From NCBI GenBank assembly GCA_029844215.1, contig CM056738.1, forward strand, positions 47,132,388-47,196,387: a DNA stretch of 64,000 nt, in the 5' to 3' direction. Position 1 is the stretch's first letter. Every line of letters starts with the position of its first letter. The notes beneath the pieces were generated by a model. It did no database searches. It was not told where the DNA came from and saw only the letters and a program-made list of their open reading frames with translations. The position numbers and the translations under genes are program-made. This DNA is from Przewalskia tangutica (taxonomy: Eukaryota > Streptophyta > Magnoliopsida > Solanales > Solanaceae). Below are positions 1 through 11,450 of the stretch, piece after piece.

Positions 1-1275
1 CTTAAATAAGAAGGTCCTACGTGTAAATTCTTAGCAAAGCCCATTGACACATATGAAAATGTAGAGCCGGGATCGTACAATATAAATGCAGGAATACTCG
101 AGACTAGCAAAATACCTGTGACCACCGCATTAGATGCTTCTGCCTCATTCCTCTGGGGCAAAGCGTAGAGCCGATTAGAATTGTTGGGTTGTTGACCTCC
201 CTGACTCTGGCGGGGTTGGTTTCCCTGATTTCCCCTGTAGGCAGTTGTGGTTGCTTCTGACCTCCCCTGAATAGATTGCGTTTGGGTCCTCTTCTTGCAA
301 TCCCTGGCATAGTGGCCTGACTCTCCACAGTTATAACATGTCTTCGTTAAGAGCCGACATTCTCCATTGTGTTTTCTTTGACAAATCTTACAAATCGATT
401 TGTCACCTCCTGTGTTAGGGTTGGTGGCCTTGTCCTTGCTACCTTGGTAATTAGACCAAATGTGTCCCTTAGGCTTGAAATAAGACTGGCCCACAGATTG
501 TTTCGGTCCTGAAGATCTCATACTAAACTCCTGCTTCTGATTTTGACTCTGGTTAAATGATCCTGACGTCCGAAATCTCTTCTGCGAATATTCTCTTTTT
601 GCTTTAGCGAAACCTTCTACCCTCATTGTCATACCGACGATCTGAAGGTATGCCCGATAATGGGCTAATGCCACTACCTTCTCTTCCAAGTTTGGGTTTA
701 GACCCTTAACAACTCTTTTGACCTTCTCCCTTTCTGTAGGAATAATATGTGCGTTGTATGCTGACAATCGGATGAATTAGGTATTGTATTCTATCACATT
801 GCGGTCTCCTTGTTTCAACAGTTCAAACTCACGTCTGAGCGCATATTTTCGGAAGTTAGGTATGTACTTTTCACTGAATGCAGCTCTGAACTCCCCCCAC
901 GTCATCGGTGGTGACATCAGAAAATGATTTCTTCTAAAATTTATCCACCACACCCGTGTGTCGTCCACTAACCGCAAGCGACACCAAATTGACGTCATGC
1001 GTCTCCACACATCCTCGTGTAAACAGTAGGTTTTCTACCTCATCGAGAAATACTATTGGGTTAGACTTGTAGTCCTTCTTTGTATAGATATGTTCCCTTC
1101 TTCTCACAAAATTTGCCCCATAGTCTATCTGGTACCTCTCCTACCTTTTCGGTCGGTGGTGCAGTCACATCTGGTTATTTTATCGTTGTACACTCCCTTC
1201 CACAATCCTTTGAAGGAGGTAGTACGAGAACCAAGTCTTTGAAAAGACTCAAGATAGGCACGAGAAGAGTATGAA
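1..1275 (-). pseudogene. Ty3/gypsy gag and start of protease (5' part of element A)
   Basis: Gag would form the capsid of the retrotransposon particle and bind its RNA. Read on the minus strand, the retrotrans_gag domain is visible at about 780-1010 (VDDTRVWWINFRR, then ALRREFELLKQGDRNVIEYNT). A stop follows directly, although homologous sequence continues below it. A complete CCHC zinc knuckle, CYNCGESGHYARDC, lies near 306-347, preceded by the CKICQRKHNGEC block usual in this gag type. A protease active-site motif DPGSTFSYVS follows near 60-95, and the element then runs off the window edge. The match to gypsy gag is clear by residue pattern. The copy is broken by at least one stop and a frame change, so no full protein can be made from it. 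It lies just downstream of the PBS and 5' LTR of the same element. Confidence 0.85.
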
Positions 1276-1400
1276 AGAAGTGAAACTTTAGGATGTTATT
1301 CCGTTTACTTATTACTAAGGTGGCGCACACACCGTCGCATTAAGTAACCGTTAAAACACCCAACTCGAAGAAACTTCCTAGAATTTCCTAACCTGGTTTA

Positions 1401-1412
1401 GCTTTGATACCA
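1401..1412 (-). other. Primer binding site of element A
   Basis: On the minus strand this reads TGGTATCAAAGC, close to the initiator tRNA-Met complement TGGTATCAGAGC used by most plant gypsy elements. It lies 3 bases inside the LTR end, as a PBS should. Confidence 0.8.
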
Positions 1413-2084
1413 ACTTGTCACGCCCCAAATTTTCCTAAGTCTTTACTTAGGGCGTGATGGCACCTGGACAATTATTTTCCACCAGGAGCACCATTTAATT
1501 CTCTTTATTTAGAAATTTAAACTTATATTCAAATACAGAGCTATTAATAAAAATAACAATAAAGAAATTTGTTTATGACTTTATTGAAAATATAACGTGA
1601 GCCCATGCTCGTGCAAATATTGTTTAACATACTGACAAATATTATTCTAAGTTGGAAGGGAGACCATTCCACACGGGCATTTCCCGAGACATTGTGGTGA
1701 CATTACGAACTCGACGAGTACCAAGCCCGAAACAATGGACTTGGTATGACAAGAGGCTGCGGGACGATCGCTAGCCTTGGCGTGGAGCCTTTCCTCTATC
1801 ACGCTTTCCTGAAACATGTTAAATAAAGAGTCAGTCCTACCATCTGGGGCTGAGTGAGAACCTTACCCTGCAATTCAAAGTAACACCACAATATTCCAAG
1901 CGCAATCACATTATAACGTAATAAGCATATTGCAAAACATATCAGGTTACAACATTTTTAAATATGCAACAACTCCTCATAGGAAATTCTCGGTTTAACT
2001 AACACTTCATTTTATCTCGTATTATACGTTAAGACATTCCCCTGCATTTCCACATGTTTATTACATTTATATATTTGTGAACGC

Positions 2085-2475
2085 GTATTCACTTTTCATA
2101 TTTATATATAGGTGAACATGTATTCATCTTTCATATTTGTTGCGTGCAACCCGATCCATTATATTTACGTATTTGTGAACACGTATTCACTTTACGTTTT
2201 GTTGCGGCGTGCAACCCAATCCATTATATTTACGTATTTGTGAACGCGTATTCACTTTACGTTTTGTTGCGGCGTGCAACCCGATCCATTATATTTACGT
2301 ATTTGTGAACGCATATTCACTTTACGTTTTGTTGCGGCGTGCAACCCGATCCATTATATTTACGTATTTGTGAACACGTATTCACTTTACGTTTTGTTGC
2401 GGCGTGCAACCCGATCCATTATGTTTATATTTATATATTTATGTGAACACGTATTCACTTTTCATATTTTTCGGA
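2085..2475. repeat. 65-bp tandem repeat inside LTR, about 5 copies
   Basis: The block ccgatccattatatttacg recurs at 2151, 2216 (one change), 2281, 2346 and 2411, an exact 65-base period. Each unit carries a near-palindrome of the form GTGAACGCGTATTCAC. Because 65 is not a multiple of three, the open frame across it is not a repeat protein. Confidence 0.9.
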
Positions 2476-2699
2476 AGATCGGATAAATAATATTCTCTTT
2501 CCCAACATTACATCATTCATACTTATAACGATTATAACTTTTAACCATAACTCCAACTAAGGTGTTTCTCAAGCGGAAACTAAGGTAAGACGGGGATCTT
2601 TCACTGTACCAAATTTCATTTAAAACTACTTTGGGTAACTAACACAAATTTATCCTCAAAACAGCCCCATGAAATTTGTTTCGGCAGAATTTTTTATTA

Positions 2700-3420
2700 A
2701 ACAACACTCAATCTTAGAATAGTCATAACTCCTAATCTGTAAACCCGTTCAAGCCCCATAAAATCTCAAAACGATGATAACAGAGAGCTACACGACTCCA
2801 TGTGAACCATCCTTTCATATTCTATACCATTTGGTACAGTTTTACACTTTTATTCGCTGCCCTTTCTGGATCTCGATAGATCCGAGGCAGAAATGTTAAA
2901 CAGCGATAACTCTCAATCCGTAAGTTGGATAGACCCCCATAAGGTCTCAAAATGTCCACAACAGAGAGATCTAGAACTTTAATTTAGCAACAGTTTTCAT
3001 ATTCCCCACGGATTAGTACAGTTTTACGTTTCAACGTCCTGCCCTTCTGGATTCCGATGAATCCGAGGCAGCAACTTCAAACTACAATAACTCTCAACTC
3101 GTAAGTCCGTTTTAACGACTCTTTATCTATATCTATCCGTAACAGAGATATTTACAACCATATAAATTTTCATATAATTCTAGCAAGTAAAACTCAATAA
3201 AAACAGTCCATAATTATGCCTTTCCGAATTTCGGCCAAATCTAAGGCAGGAACTTTGAACTATGATAACTTTCAAACCGTATGTCCATTTTACCTCATTT
3301 TTGGTTCTATATGATCATATTAGAGAGTTGTACCACTCTTCCGAATTTCATCAAATTCTAACAATTATAACTCAGTGAGAACAGTTCGTAAAGTTCATGA
3401 CGCAACTAGTTGTCTAAACA
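2700..3420. repeat. Degenerate repeat of about 180 bp inside LTR, 4 copies
   Basis: Units begin with variants of 'ataactctcaatccgtaag' near 2717, 2897, 3082 and 3260 and continue with a similar order of motifs (cataaggtctcaaaatg, acagagag, gattccgatgaatccgaggcag). Identity is moderate, so this is an old local amplification within the LTR. Confidence 0.7.
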
Positions 3421-4018
3421 ATCAAAAGTTCAATATTTCTTTTCAACACTCAATTCTTATTCTAACATGTATTGAACTAAAAATAAAGGATGTTACCAAG
3501 AATTTCTGAGTGAGAAAACTCACCTTGTAAGTGTGAAGATTATTGTTGTGTGGTTGCTAAAATTATTCTTACTCTCTAGTATTTTGCTTCTTGTTCTTCT
3601 TGCCCTCTTGGTATTTTTTCCTCTTCTTTTCACTTGTTTTTTTCTGATTTTCTAACCTTTATGTTATGTACTTTGTTTGTGTGTAAATACAATGTATAAG
3701 TGGAGAGTTTTCTATAACCTATGGGAGGTGGAATGACAAGAGTTGGAGGGGAAATGAAAAGGGGGGAAGGGGAGGGGAAATGGACGTAGTGCATGTTTCT
3801 TCTCTTCTTTTTTTTTTTGTTTTTTTTTTTGTTTTTTTTTTTGCTTTTGTTTCTCTTTTGTTTTTTAATTTTCTTATTTTCATTTTTATCCATCTATTTA
3901 TCCAACTTTAACACTAACTCCATCCCATGCAATTTATTCTTTGTTTTCTTATATATATATATATTTATTAACCCAACCACAACTATATATTATTATTATT
4001 TTTTCCGGATTTTACACA

Positions 4019-6155
4019 TTACCAGCTTAATTCTTCTACAATCTAAGCCGAAAATCACACCAAAATCAGTGAGCAAAATCGGAAATTCTGGCCGATTTTT
4101 GGGAGCAGATTTCTTCATTTCTTTTGGCAAAAAATTAAGGAAGAAAAATGTGTATAAATGTTGGGTTAACATAGTAGAAATGTTGCATGTTGGATTGGGG
4201 TTGAAGAAGTGAAGATTGGCGAAGAAAAATCGAATTTTGTGAAAGAAAAATGGGCAGAAAATCACTGGTTACTGGAAGATTTTTAGTCAATTTTGGAGGG
4301 GTATATATCCTCGTATATTAGGGTTTTTTGGGTGTTTCAAAAGCCTAAAATGAATTTTGTTGAGTCTAGTTTCCAACGCAACAAACTGATCGTCGATAGG
4401 ACACCAGAGTAGGGAGTTATGGACGTTGTAAGTTCAGCTGACAAAACAGTGGCTAAAAATCGGGACTGTTTTGGGGGTTAAATTAAGGTATGAAAATTCT
4501 TCTTTCTATGCTATAATTGTAGTTGCATGTTGTTGTAGATTAAAGAAATAAACTTGTGTTAAGATATGAGATTAGATTAAGAGGAAAATTAGAATTAAAA
4601 CATGCATGTGATTGTTGAAATGTGTTGGACCGATTTTGAAGCTAGTTCTATCAATTTTGAAGTTGTTGTGTTCAATGATTGTGTTGTTATCATTATCACA
4701 AATTACATGTGAAAATTGAAGAAGAAATCTTGATAATTAGATCATAGTGTTCATAAGGAATTATTGGAACATGAATTGTATTATAAGAAGTTAAGAAAGA
4801 AAATATGGAATTGGTAATGTTGTTGGTCGAATTTGTATGAAAATTAGTGGACATGTTGTATTGCAATTTAAGGGGCTATTTTGGTGAAATTATGGTGACG
4901 GAAATATGAGTTATGTATATACATACACATTATGGTAATCACTAATACATGTCCTAAAAGGATTAAAATGGAAAAGGTGTTCTATGCTAACTATAGGACT
5001 TAATCGCATTGGTTATTGAAGTTGTTGAATTGTATAAGTGTAAAAGAGAAGGAATGTACACTATGGCGTAAAAGGAGTATTTGAGATTAATTTGATTATA
5101 TCTTGAAATGATGTTTGGTTATTGGTGTATTTGGCTTGTTGATAAATTGTGGATACGCACATAAACAAGGGAAGTGATGCCCAATTTTTTGTAGAAATAG
5201 GAAGGCGATATTCAGTATAACTTACGTTGGAAGTCCTAGAATTAATGATCGTATCATTGTTATTATAGGCTGACATATTAGACGAGGCGCGTCCTAGTTT
5301 TACATTGGTTGAGCGACTAAGAGGTATGTAAAACTCTTTCTTCCTTCTTTTTGGCATGATTTTAATGAAAGTACGGCGAACGTACGTAATTCCTATAAGT
5401 TCAGTTTTAAAGGATAATTGTTGATTAATGTCTATGATTTTCAGTAAAAGAGTTTATTATGATGAAATTATCAAGATTCAAAGATGATTTTTAATTGCAT
5501 ATGGTTGCTCATGATATCTACTCGTGCTAAGTATTATTGTTTCACTCCACCGAGTCCTGGGCCGGATCATGTTCGTGCGCAGCTTTATAGAATTCATCGA
5601 GTCCCTCACTAGAGGGCCGAGACACGTTATATACATATATACAGATTTTATCGAGTCCCTCCTTAGAGGGCCGAGACATGATATGCGCACATATACAAAC
5701 TTCTATCGAGTCCCTCACTAGAGGGCCGAGACATGTTATACAGATTGATATACAGACATAGACATAGTGACAGTATGAGTAAGCATTCATGATTTCTGAT
5801 ATAACTCTCATTTTTGTTAAGCTTGATGACTCACTATCTTTACTTGACACAGTTGTGATTTCATTTTCAGTATTTCATGTTTTATATACTCAGTACATTA
5901 TTTCAGATCGACCCGTTTCTCGAGGTCGTTCATGCCCGCAGGTTCAGATGTTCAGATAGGTGACCCTCCAGCTTAGGACATCTACCAGCCGCTGAAGATC
6001 TCCCTTGTCTGGAGCCAGTTATTTTGGTACAATTTCTTACATTCCAGACTTAGGTATATTTTGGGCACGACGGGGCCTGCTACACATATGTCGATTGTAC
6101 TCCTGCAGGTCCGTAGACAACAGGGTGGTTGTATGTACTTCCGTTTTGGTTCCAA
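4019..6155 (+). repeat. Gypsy LTR, plus orientation (left arm of inverted repeat)
   Basis: This stretch is the reverse complement, with mismatches, of the chromovirus 3' LTR at 6165-7790. Shared blocks include the 'gtgtataaatgttgggtta' segment (4149 versus about 7655), the 'ctcgtgctaagtattattg' segment (5521 versus about 6413) and the triple gagtccctc repeat. It extends about 370 bp past the inverted arm, to near 6155, with the U5-like text gggcacgacggggcctgc. Its first 470 bp or so are missing because element A sits at its left edge. It is either a solo or a truncated LTR of the same family as the minus-strand chromovirus. Confidence 0.8.
5590..5745. repeat. 54-bp tandem repeat with dyad, 3 copies
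   Basis: The block tcgagtccctcactagaggg starts at 5597, 5651 and 5705. Each copy holds the dyad CCCTC-actA-GAGGG. The same array is present in inverted order at about 6210-6350 in the opposing LTR. Confidence 0.85.
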
Positions 6156-6164
6156 TAATTCTAG

Positions 6165-8259
6165 GAACATACTGTCACTATGTCTATGTCTGTATATCAA
6201 TCTGTTTAACATATCTCGGCCCTCTAGTGAGGGACTCGATGGAAGTATGTATATGTGCGCATGTCATGTCTCGGCCCTCTATGGAGGGACTCGATAAAAT
6301 CTATATATATGTATATAACGTGTCTCGCCTCTGTGAGGACTCGACTCTAAAAGGCGTACGAACATGATCCGGCCCGGGACTCGGTGGAGTAAAACAATAA
6401 TACTTAGCACGAGTAGATATCATGAGCAACCATATGCAATTAAAAATCATCTTTGACTCTCGATAATATCATCATAATAAACTCTTTTACTGAAAATCAT
6501 AGGCACTAATCAATAATTATCTTTTAAAATTGAACTTATAGGAATCAAGTACGTCCGCCGTACTTTCATTAAAATCATGCAAAAAAAAAAGGAAGAGTTT
6601 CACATACCTCTTAGGCGAACTACTCAACTCAATATTAAGGTATGTCTCGTCTAGTACTTCAACCTATAAAGGAATAATACGCTCGTCAATTCTATGATTT
6701 CTAATGTAAGTTATATGAATAATGACTCTCATATTCCTATAAAAATTTGGGCAGCATTTCCTTTGTTTATGTGTGTATCCACAATTTTACCAATAATCCA
6801 AATCAACCAACAATTCAAATCCAACCAATAATCCAAATCAACCAACAATTCAAATCCAACCAATAACCACTATCATTTCAATATGTAATCAAAATTATCT
6901 CAACATTCCATTTACGTCGTTAGTGCGCATACCTTCGCTTTGTAAGTATTTCATTTAACAACTTCAACAACCAAGACAACTACTACATTTATTTCTCATA
7001 GTAGTCAATCATTTAGTTACGTTAGAATTATTCATGGAAGCAATCCAATTCTAGAATATACCATTAACACTTTAATCCTTTCAAGGCATGTATAGGTAAC
7101 TACCTTAATACTTATGCATGTTTGTATCTTATTTTAAACACCAAATTCAGCATGTAATACGTCCCTATTACGTTCAACAATTTTCATCAACTTTTCGGCC
7201 AATACCTATTTCAATTTCAAAGTTTTTCCAAAATTCCTTACTTTTCAATTAAGCTTCCAATACTTCTTATAACAACTATAATTTTAATCATCAAGGTTCC
7301 ATCCAAATTTTCACATGCAATTAGTCATAACATACCAACACACTTAATCAATTTCAATGTATGCCAAGAATGGGTTCTAATTCGGTTTCGACCTCTAATA
7401 ATCGCATGTATTGTCCTCTTTCGATTTCTTCTTTAACATAGATAATTCACCTAACTATAATATCAATTAATCTATCCAATATCAAATGAAAGAGATAAAA
7501 TTTTACCCAATTTTTGAGCTCAAAACAATCCCGTCAACAGCCCGCTGCCCCAGCGATTTTCAGCCCCCTTTTCGTCGATTCTTCGCCCAAATTCTTCTCT
7601 TCTTTCAACCCAAAATGACATGCAACACTTCTACTATAATAACCCAACATTTATACACATTTTTCTTTCCAAAATCTAGTCCAAAAACTGAGAATTTCGG
7701 ACCTTGAAATCTGCCCAGAATTACCGATTGTTGCCACTGTTTTGGGGCAAAATTTTGGCTTCTAATTGTGATGAATTAATCTAGTAAGAAGATGGTAATG
7801 TGACTTCAATTCTTGGCTATGGATAGTGAGATTTTCGGATTGGAATTGAGAGAAAAGATGAAGATTTGGGTGTTTAAGAATGAAAATAGAATTTGGAATG
7901 AAAAAGGGTTTGGGTATTAAATCCAAATCTGAAAATAGTTTTTTTAAAATTACACTTTGGCCCTTCAAGCCTTCTTTAGTCAAGACAATCCCCAAGTAAT
8001 AAATCTCAATCCTACTTCTATTAATCTCAACACTCATTGCCTTAAATTCTTCTCGTCATATCTTCTATACGTCACTAATCCATGACGGAATATATACGTA
8101 TATATAAACCATTATTATTAAAGAAATTTCCGGCGTCGTATACGCCATTACCGAAAATTAATCCGTATTAGCATAAAAAAAAATATACTTAAATTCGAAA
8201 ATTAAATCTTAATCCTTAATGACGTTCTTAATCCTTGTCTTAACTTACGAGGTGTAACA
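6165..8259 (-). repeat. 3' LTR of the minus-strand chromovirus, truncated
   Basis: On the minus strand it begins TGTTACACCTCGTAAG at 8259, directly after a polypurine tract, so this end is exact. It then runs down to about 6165, where it stops short of its U5 end and meets the plus-oriented LTR. A 35-bp tandem duplication lies at 6791-6860 (unit starting caataatccaaatcaacc). No coding sequence is expected here; the short open frames in 7486-8037 are LTR sequence. Confidence 0.8.
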
Positions 8260-8278
8260 TTCTTCCCCCCGTAGAAAT
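8260..8278 (-). other. Polypurine tract of the minus-strand chromovirus
   Basis: On the minus strand this reads ACGGGGGGAAGAA just before the LTR start, preceded by GAGGACGAATATTTCT. It is the plus-strand DNA priming site. The same motif, with one or two changes, precedes the 3' LTR of the element at 26122-35937. Confidence 0.85.
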
Positions 8279-8431
8279 ATTCGTCCTCAAATGTTCATAA
8301 CCAGTCTTATGTTCTAGAAATTTCGACAGAGCCTCCTTTATAATTGTGTCTAACCATCTATATTCAGCAAACCAACAGATGTCACACATGGCCACAAATA
8401 AACACGCATATACAGTTTACAATTACTATGA

Positions 8432-9680
8432 TCAACTAAGGGAGTTAGATTGAATTACCTGAAGGCATAGGGACAAATGAGGATACTTCTTTTTCATCTC
8501 CTCTTCTGCTTCCCAAGTCATTTCCTCGCTATTGTTGTTCCGCCATAACACCTTGACGGATACAACATCCTTAGTCTGTAGTCTCCTGACTTGGCGATCC
8601 AATATGGCCACGGGACTCTCCTCATAGGACAACCCCTCAGTCACCTGGACATCTTCCATTGGGAAGACTCTGGACGGATCACCTATACACTTCTGTAGCA
8701 TAGACACATGAAACACTGGATGTACTGCTTCCAAGTCTGAGGGTATGTCCAAATCATAGGCGACCTGGCCTACTCTGCGAATGATCCGGTAAGGTCCAAT
8801 ATACCCCGGGCTAAGCTTCACTCTCTTTCCAAATCTCATCACACCCTTCATGGGTGACACCTTCAAGAATACCCAGTCATCGATCTGAAACTCTAAGTGC
8901 CGACGCCGATTATCAGCATATGACTTCTGTCGACTCTGGGCCGCTAGTAATCTCTCCTGTATGAGTTTCACCTTGTCGACCGCTTGCTGAACCATGTCTG
9001 GTCCAATCAACTGAGTCTCACCTACGTCAAACCAACCAATGGGCGACCTGCACTTTCTCCCATATAAAGCCTCATACGGGGCCATCTGAATGCTAGAGTG
9101 GTAGTTGTTATTGTAAGCAAACTCAATAAGTGACAAGTGATCATCCCAACTACCTCTAAAATCAATAAGACAAGCCCTCAACATATCCTCCAGTGTCTGT
9201 ATGGTACGCTCTGCCTGCCCATCCGTCTGAGGATGAAATGTTGTGCTGAGACTCACATGCGTTCCCAATCCTTTCTGAAATGATCTCCAGAAGTTAGCCG
9301 TGAACTGGGCCCCTTGGTCAGATATGATAGATACGGGAACCCCATGTAGTCTCACTATCTCCCTGATGTATAATCTAGCATAGTCCTCAGCTGAATAAAT
9401 AGTCCGGACTGGAAGAAAATGGGCTGATTTTGTCATCCTATCTACAATAACCCAGATAGAATCACACTTTCGATGAGTAGGAGGCAAACCTATAATAAAA
9501 TCTATATTAATCACCTCCCACTTCTAAGTCGGGATCTCTATCGCCTGCAGTAACCTGTCAGGCTTCTGATGCTCGACCTTAACATGTTGACAATTCGGGC
9601 ACTGTGCAACAAATTCTACTACGTCTCTCTTCAAGCCATCCCACCAATACAAGCACCTAAGGTCATGATACATTTTCGTC
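8432..9680 (-). pseudogene. Chromovirus integrase with C-terminal chromodomain (Tekay/Del type)
   Basis: Integrase joins the cDNA to the chromosome, and the chromodomain directs it to certain chromatin. In minus-strand order: an HHCC zinc region (THNARYSIHP ... CPNCQH, about 9590-9700); the catalytic core with D in NIDFIIGLP, D in IISDQGAQF and E in GQAERTIQTLEDML; the ALYGRKCRSPIGW block; then the chromodomain segment PVAILDRQVRRLQTKDV ... VKVLWRN ... MTWEAEEEMKKKYPHL. The open stretch 8432-9514 is 360 residues and intact. Upstream, a TGG-to-TAG stop just before the core and a frame break in the zinc region cut it off from the rest of pol. It is therefore a relic, though a well-preserved one. 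Confidence 0.9.
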
Positions 9681-10594
9681 TACCATGGATGAATGGAATA
9701 ACGGGCATTGTGTGTTTCACCCATAACCTGCTTCCGCAGTCCTGCAACATCCGGTACACATAACCTACCTTCATACCGTAGCACACCATCAGAGGCCACC
9801 TCAAATAAAGTCTTCTCCTTTCGGAGAGCTGCATCTCTATATCGTGCCAGAATAGGGTCCTCATAATGACATCTTTTTACCTCTTCTATGATAGAGGACT
9901 CAGCAACTCTTCGAACAAGAATACCACTATCTTCATAATCCGCCAACCGGACTCCAAGACTAGCTAGCCTGTGAATCTCTCGGACCATCTCTTTTCCGTC
10001 CAGCTGCACATCTGACAAGCTACCTATAGATCTTCGACTAAGAGCATCTGCCACAACATTGGCTTTCCCTGGGTGGTACAAGATATCAACATCATAGTCT
10101 TTCAACAACTCTAGCCATCGTCGTTGTCGTAGATTCAACTACTTCAGCTTAAAGATATATTGGAGGCTCTTATGATCCGTGTAAATACAAGCATGAACAC
10201 CATACAAGTAATGTCTCCATATCTTCAAAGCATGAATCACTACTACTAGCTCTAAATCATGAGTGTGATAATTCTTTTCATGTTTTCTGAGTTGTTGAGA
10301 GGCATAAGCTATAACTTTGACATGCTGCATCAACACACAACCTAACCCAACACCTGAAGCGTCACAATAAATCACATACCCATCTAACCCCTCAGGAAGA
10401 GTCAAAACTGGAGTCGTAGTTAACTTATCCTTCAATAACTGAAAACTGTGCTCACAAGCATCGGTCCACTGGAACTTAGCTGCCTTCTGGGTTAGCCTAG
10501 TCAAAGGTGATGAGATCGAGGCAAAATTCTCCACAAACCTCCTATAATACCCTGCTAGACCGAGCTGCACTCGCAGGTGTAGTGGGCACGCCAT
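9681..10594 (-). pseudogene. Chromovirus RNase H domain and tether
   Basis: RNase H removes the RNA strand during reverse transcription. The minus frame 10594-10139 starts in the RT/RNase H connection (LAGYYRRFVENFASISSPLT) and shows the RNase H motifs YCDASGVGLGCVLMQ (catalytic D), ACIYTDHKSLQYIF (catalytic D) and, after a stop at 10139-10141, the PGKANVVADALSRR block. The stop replaces the Glu that usually follows FKLK. Downstream is the linker to integrase, ending in a frame break near 9680. Several lesions make it non-functional. It belongs to the same pol as its neighbours on both sides. Confidence 0.88.
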
Positions 10595-11450
10595 GTCTTC
10601 ACCGCCTCAATCTTCTGAGTATCCACCCGAATACCATCTGCCCCGATAATATACCCCAAGAATGCCACTGAGGCCAACCAGAACTCACATTTCAAAAATT
10701 TGTCATACAATCACGGCTTAGGAGGACTCAATCTCGTCCTCAAATGATCTGCGTGCTCTTGCTCTGAGCGAGAATACACCAGGATGTCATCAATGAATAA
10801 TATAACAAATGTATCCAAAAATGGTTTGAACACCCGGTTCATTAGGTCCATGAACACTGCTGGAGCATTAGTCAACCCAAACGGCATCACCCTGAACTCA
10901 TAATGTCCATACCGGGTCCTGAACGCAGTCTTCGGGATATTTGCCTCTCTAACCCGTACCTGATGATAACCGGATCGCAAGTCTATCTTCGAGAAATACT
11001 TAGCACCCTGCAACTGATCGAACAAGTCATCAATCATGGGAAGAGGGTACCTATTCTTGATGGTCACCTTATTCAGCTGCCTATAGTCAATGCACATCCG
11101 CAACGAACCATCCTTCTTCTTTACAAATAATACCGGCGCACCCCAGGGAGATGTAATAGGCCTAATGAAGCCTTTTTCTAATAGATCCCTCAGTTGCTCC
11201 TTCAACTCTTTCAACTCTGCAGGTGTCATTCTATAAGGAGGAATGGATATAGGTTGGGTACCTGGCAATACATCTATGCTGAAATCTATCTCCCGCTCTG
11301 GAGGAAGACCTGGAAGATCATCTGGGAACACATCCGGAAACTCACTGACTATCGGAACTGACTGAAGAGCCGGTACCTCGGCCTCCGTATCATGCACCCG
11401 AACTAAGTGATAAATACACCCTTTTCGAACCATCTTCCTTGCCTTGAGGT
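10595..11450 (-). pseudogene. Chromovirus reverse transcriptase domain
   Basis: RT copies the element's RNA into DNA. On the minus strand the domain shows the usual chromovirus order: SPWGAPVLFVKKKDGSLRMC, IDYRQLNKVTIKNRYPLP, KYFSKIDLRSGYHQVR, FRTRYGHYEFRVMPFGLTNA and the catalytic FIDDILVYS. The frame ends early at 10711 (HLRTRLSPPKP then stop), while homologous sequence (KCEFWLASVAFLGY) goes on in another frame, and a second break lies near 10590. The palm is complete but the C-terminal part is out of frame. Confidence 0.9.

Larger units (their letters stand above)
1416..4018 (-). repeat. 5' LTR of element A (Ty3/gypsy), about 2.6 kb
   Basis: On the minus strand the LTR would start TGTGTAAAATCCGG near 4018 and end GGGGCGTGACA at 1416, next to the PBS. 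The right boundary is an inference with a 2-base ambiguity. It rests on the TG start and on the fact that, from 4019 onward, the sequence matches a different LTR in the opposite orientation (see 4019-6155). So element A inserted into that older LTR. The LTR holds a 65-bp array, a set of about 180-bp repeats, an (AT)n run near 3950 and T-rich tracts near 3810-3880. The other LTR of element A is outside the window, so its target duplication cannot be checked. Confidence 0.75.

Noticed and set aside
2274..2486. 70-residue open frame over the 65-bp repeats
   Set aside because: The period is not a multiple of three and the frame lies within an LTR; it is a chance frame.
3630..3893. Lys/Asn-rich 87-residue minus frame
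   Set aside because: It is the antisense of the same T-rich tract; low complexity, no homology.
3793..4212. 139-residue plus frame rich in Phe and Leu, like a membrane protein
   Set aside because: It is the translation of T-rich low-complexity LTR sequence crossing the junction of two LTRs.
5542..5850. Overlapping open frames on both strands at 5478-6367
   Set aside because: They fall in the inverted LTR repeat and translate the gagtccctc arrays; no protein is supported.
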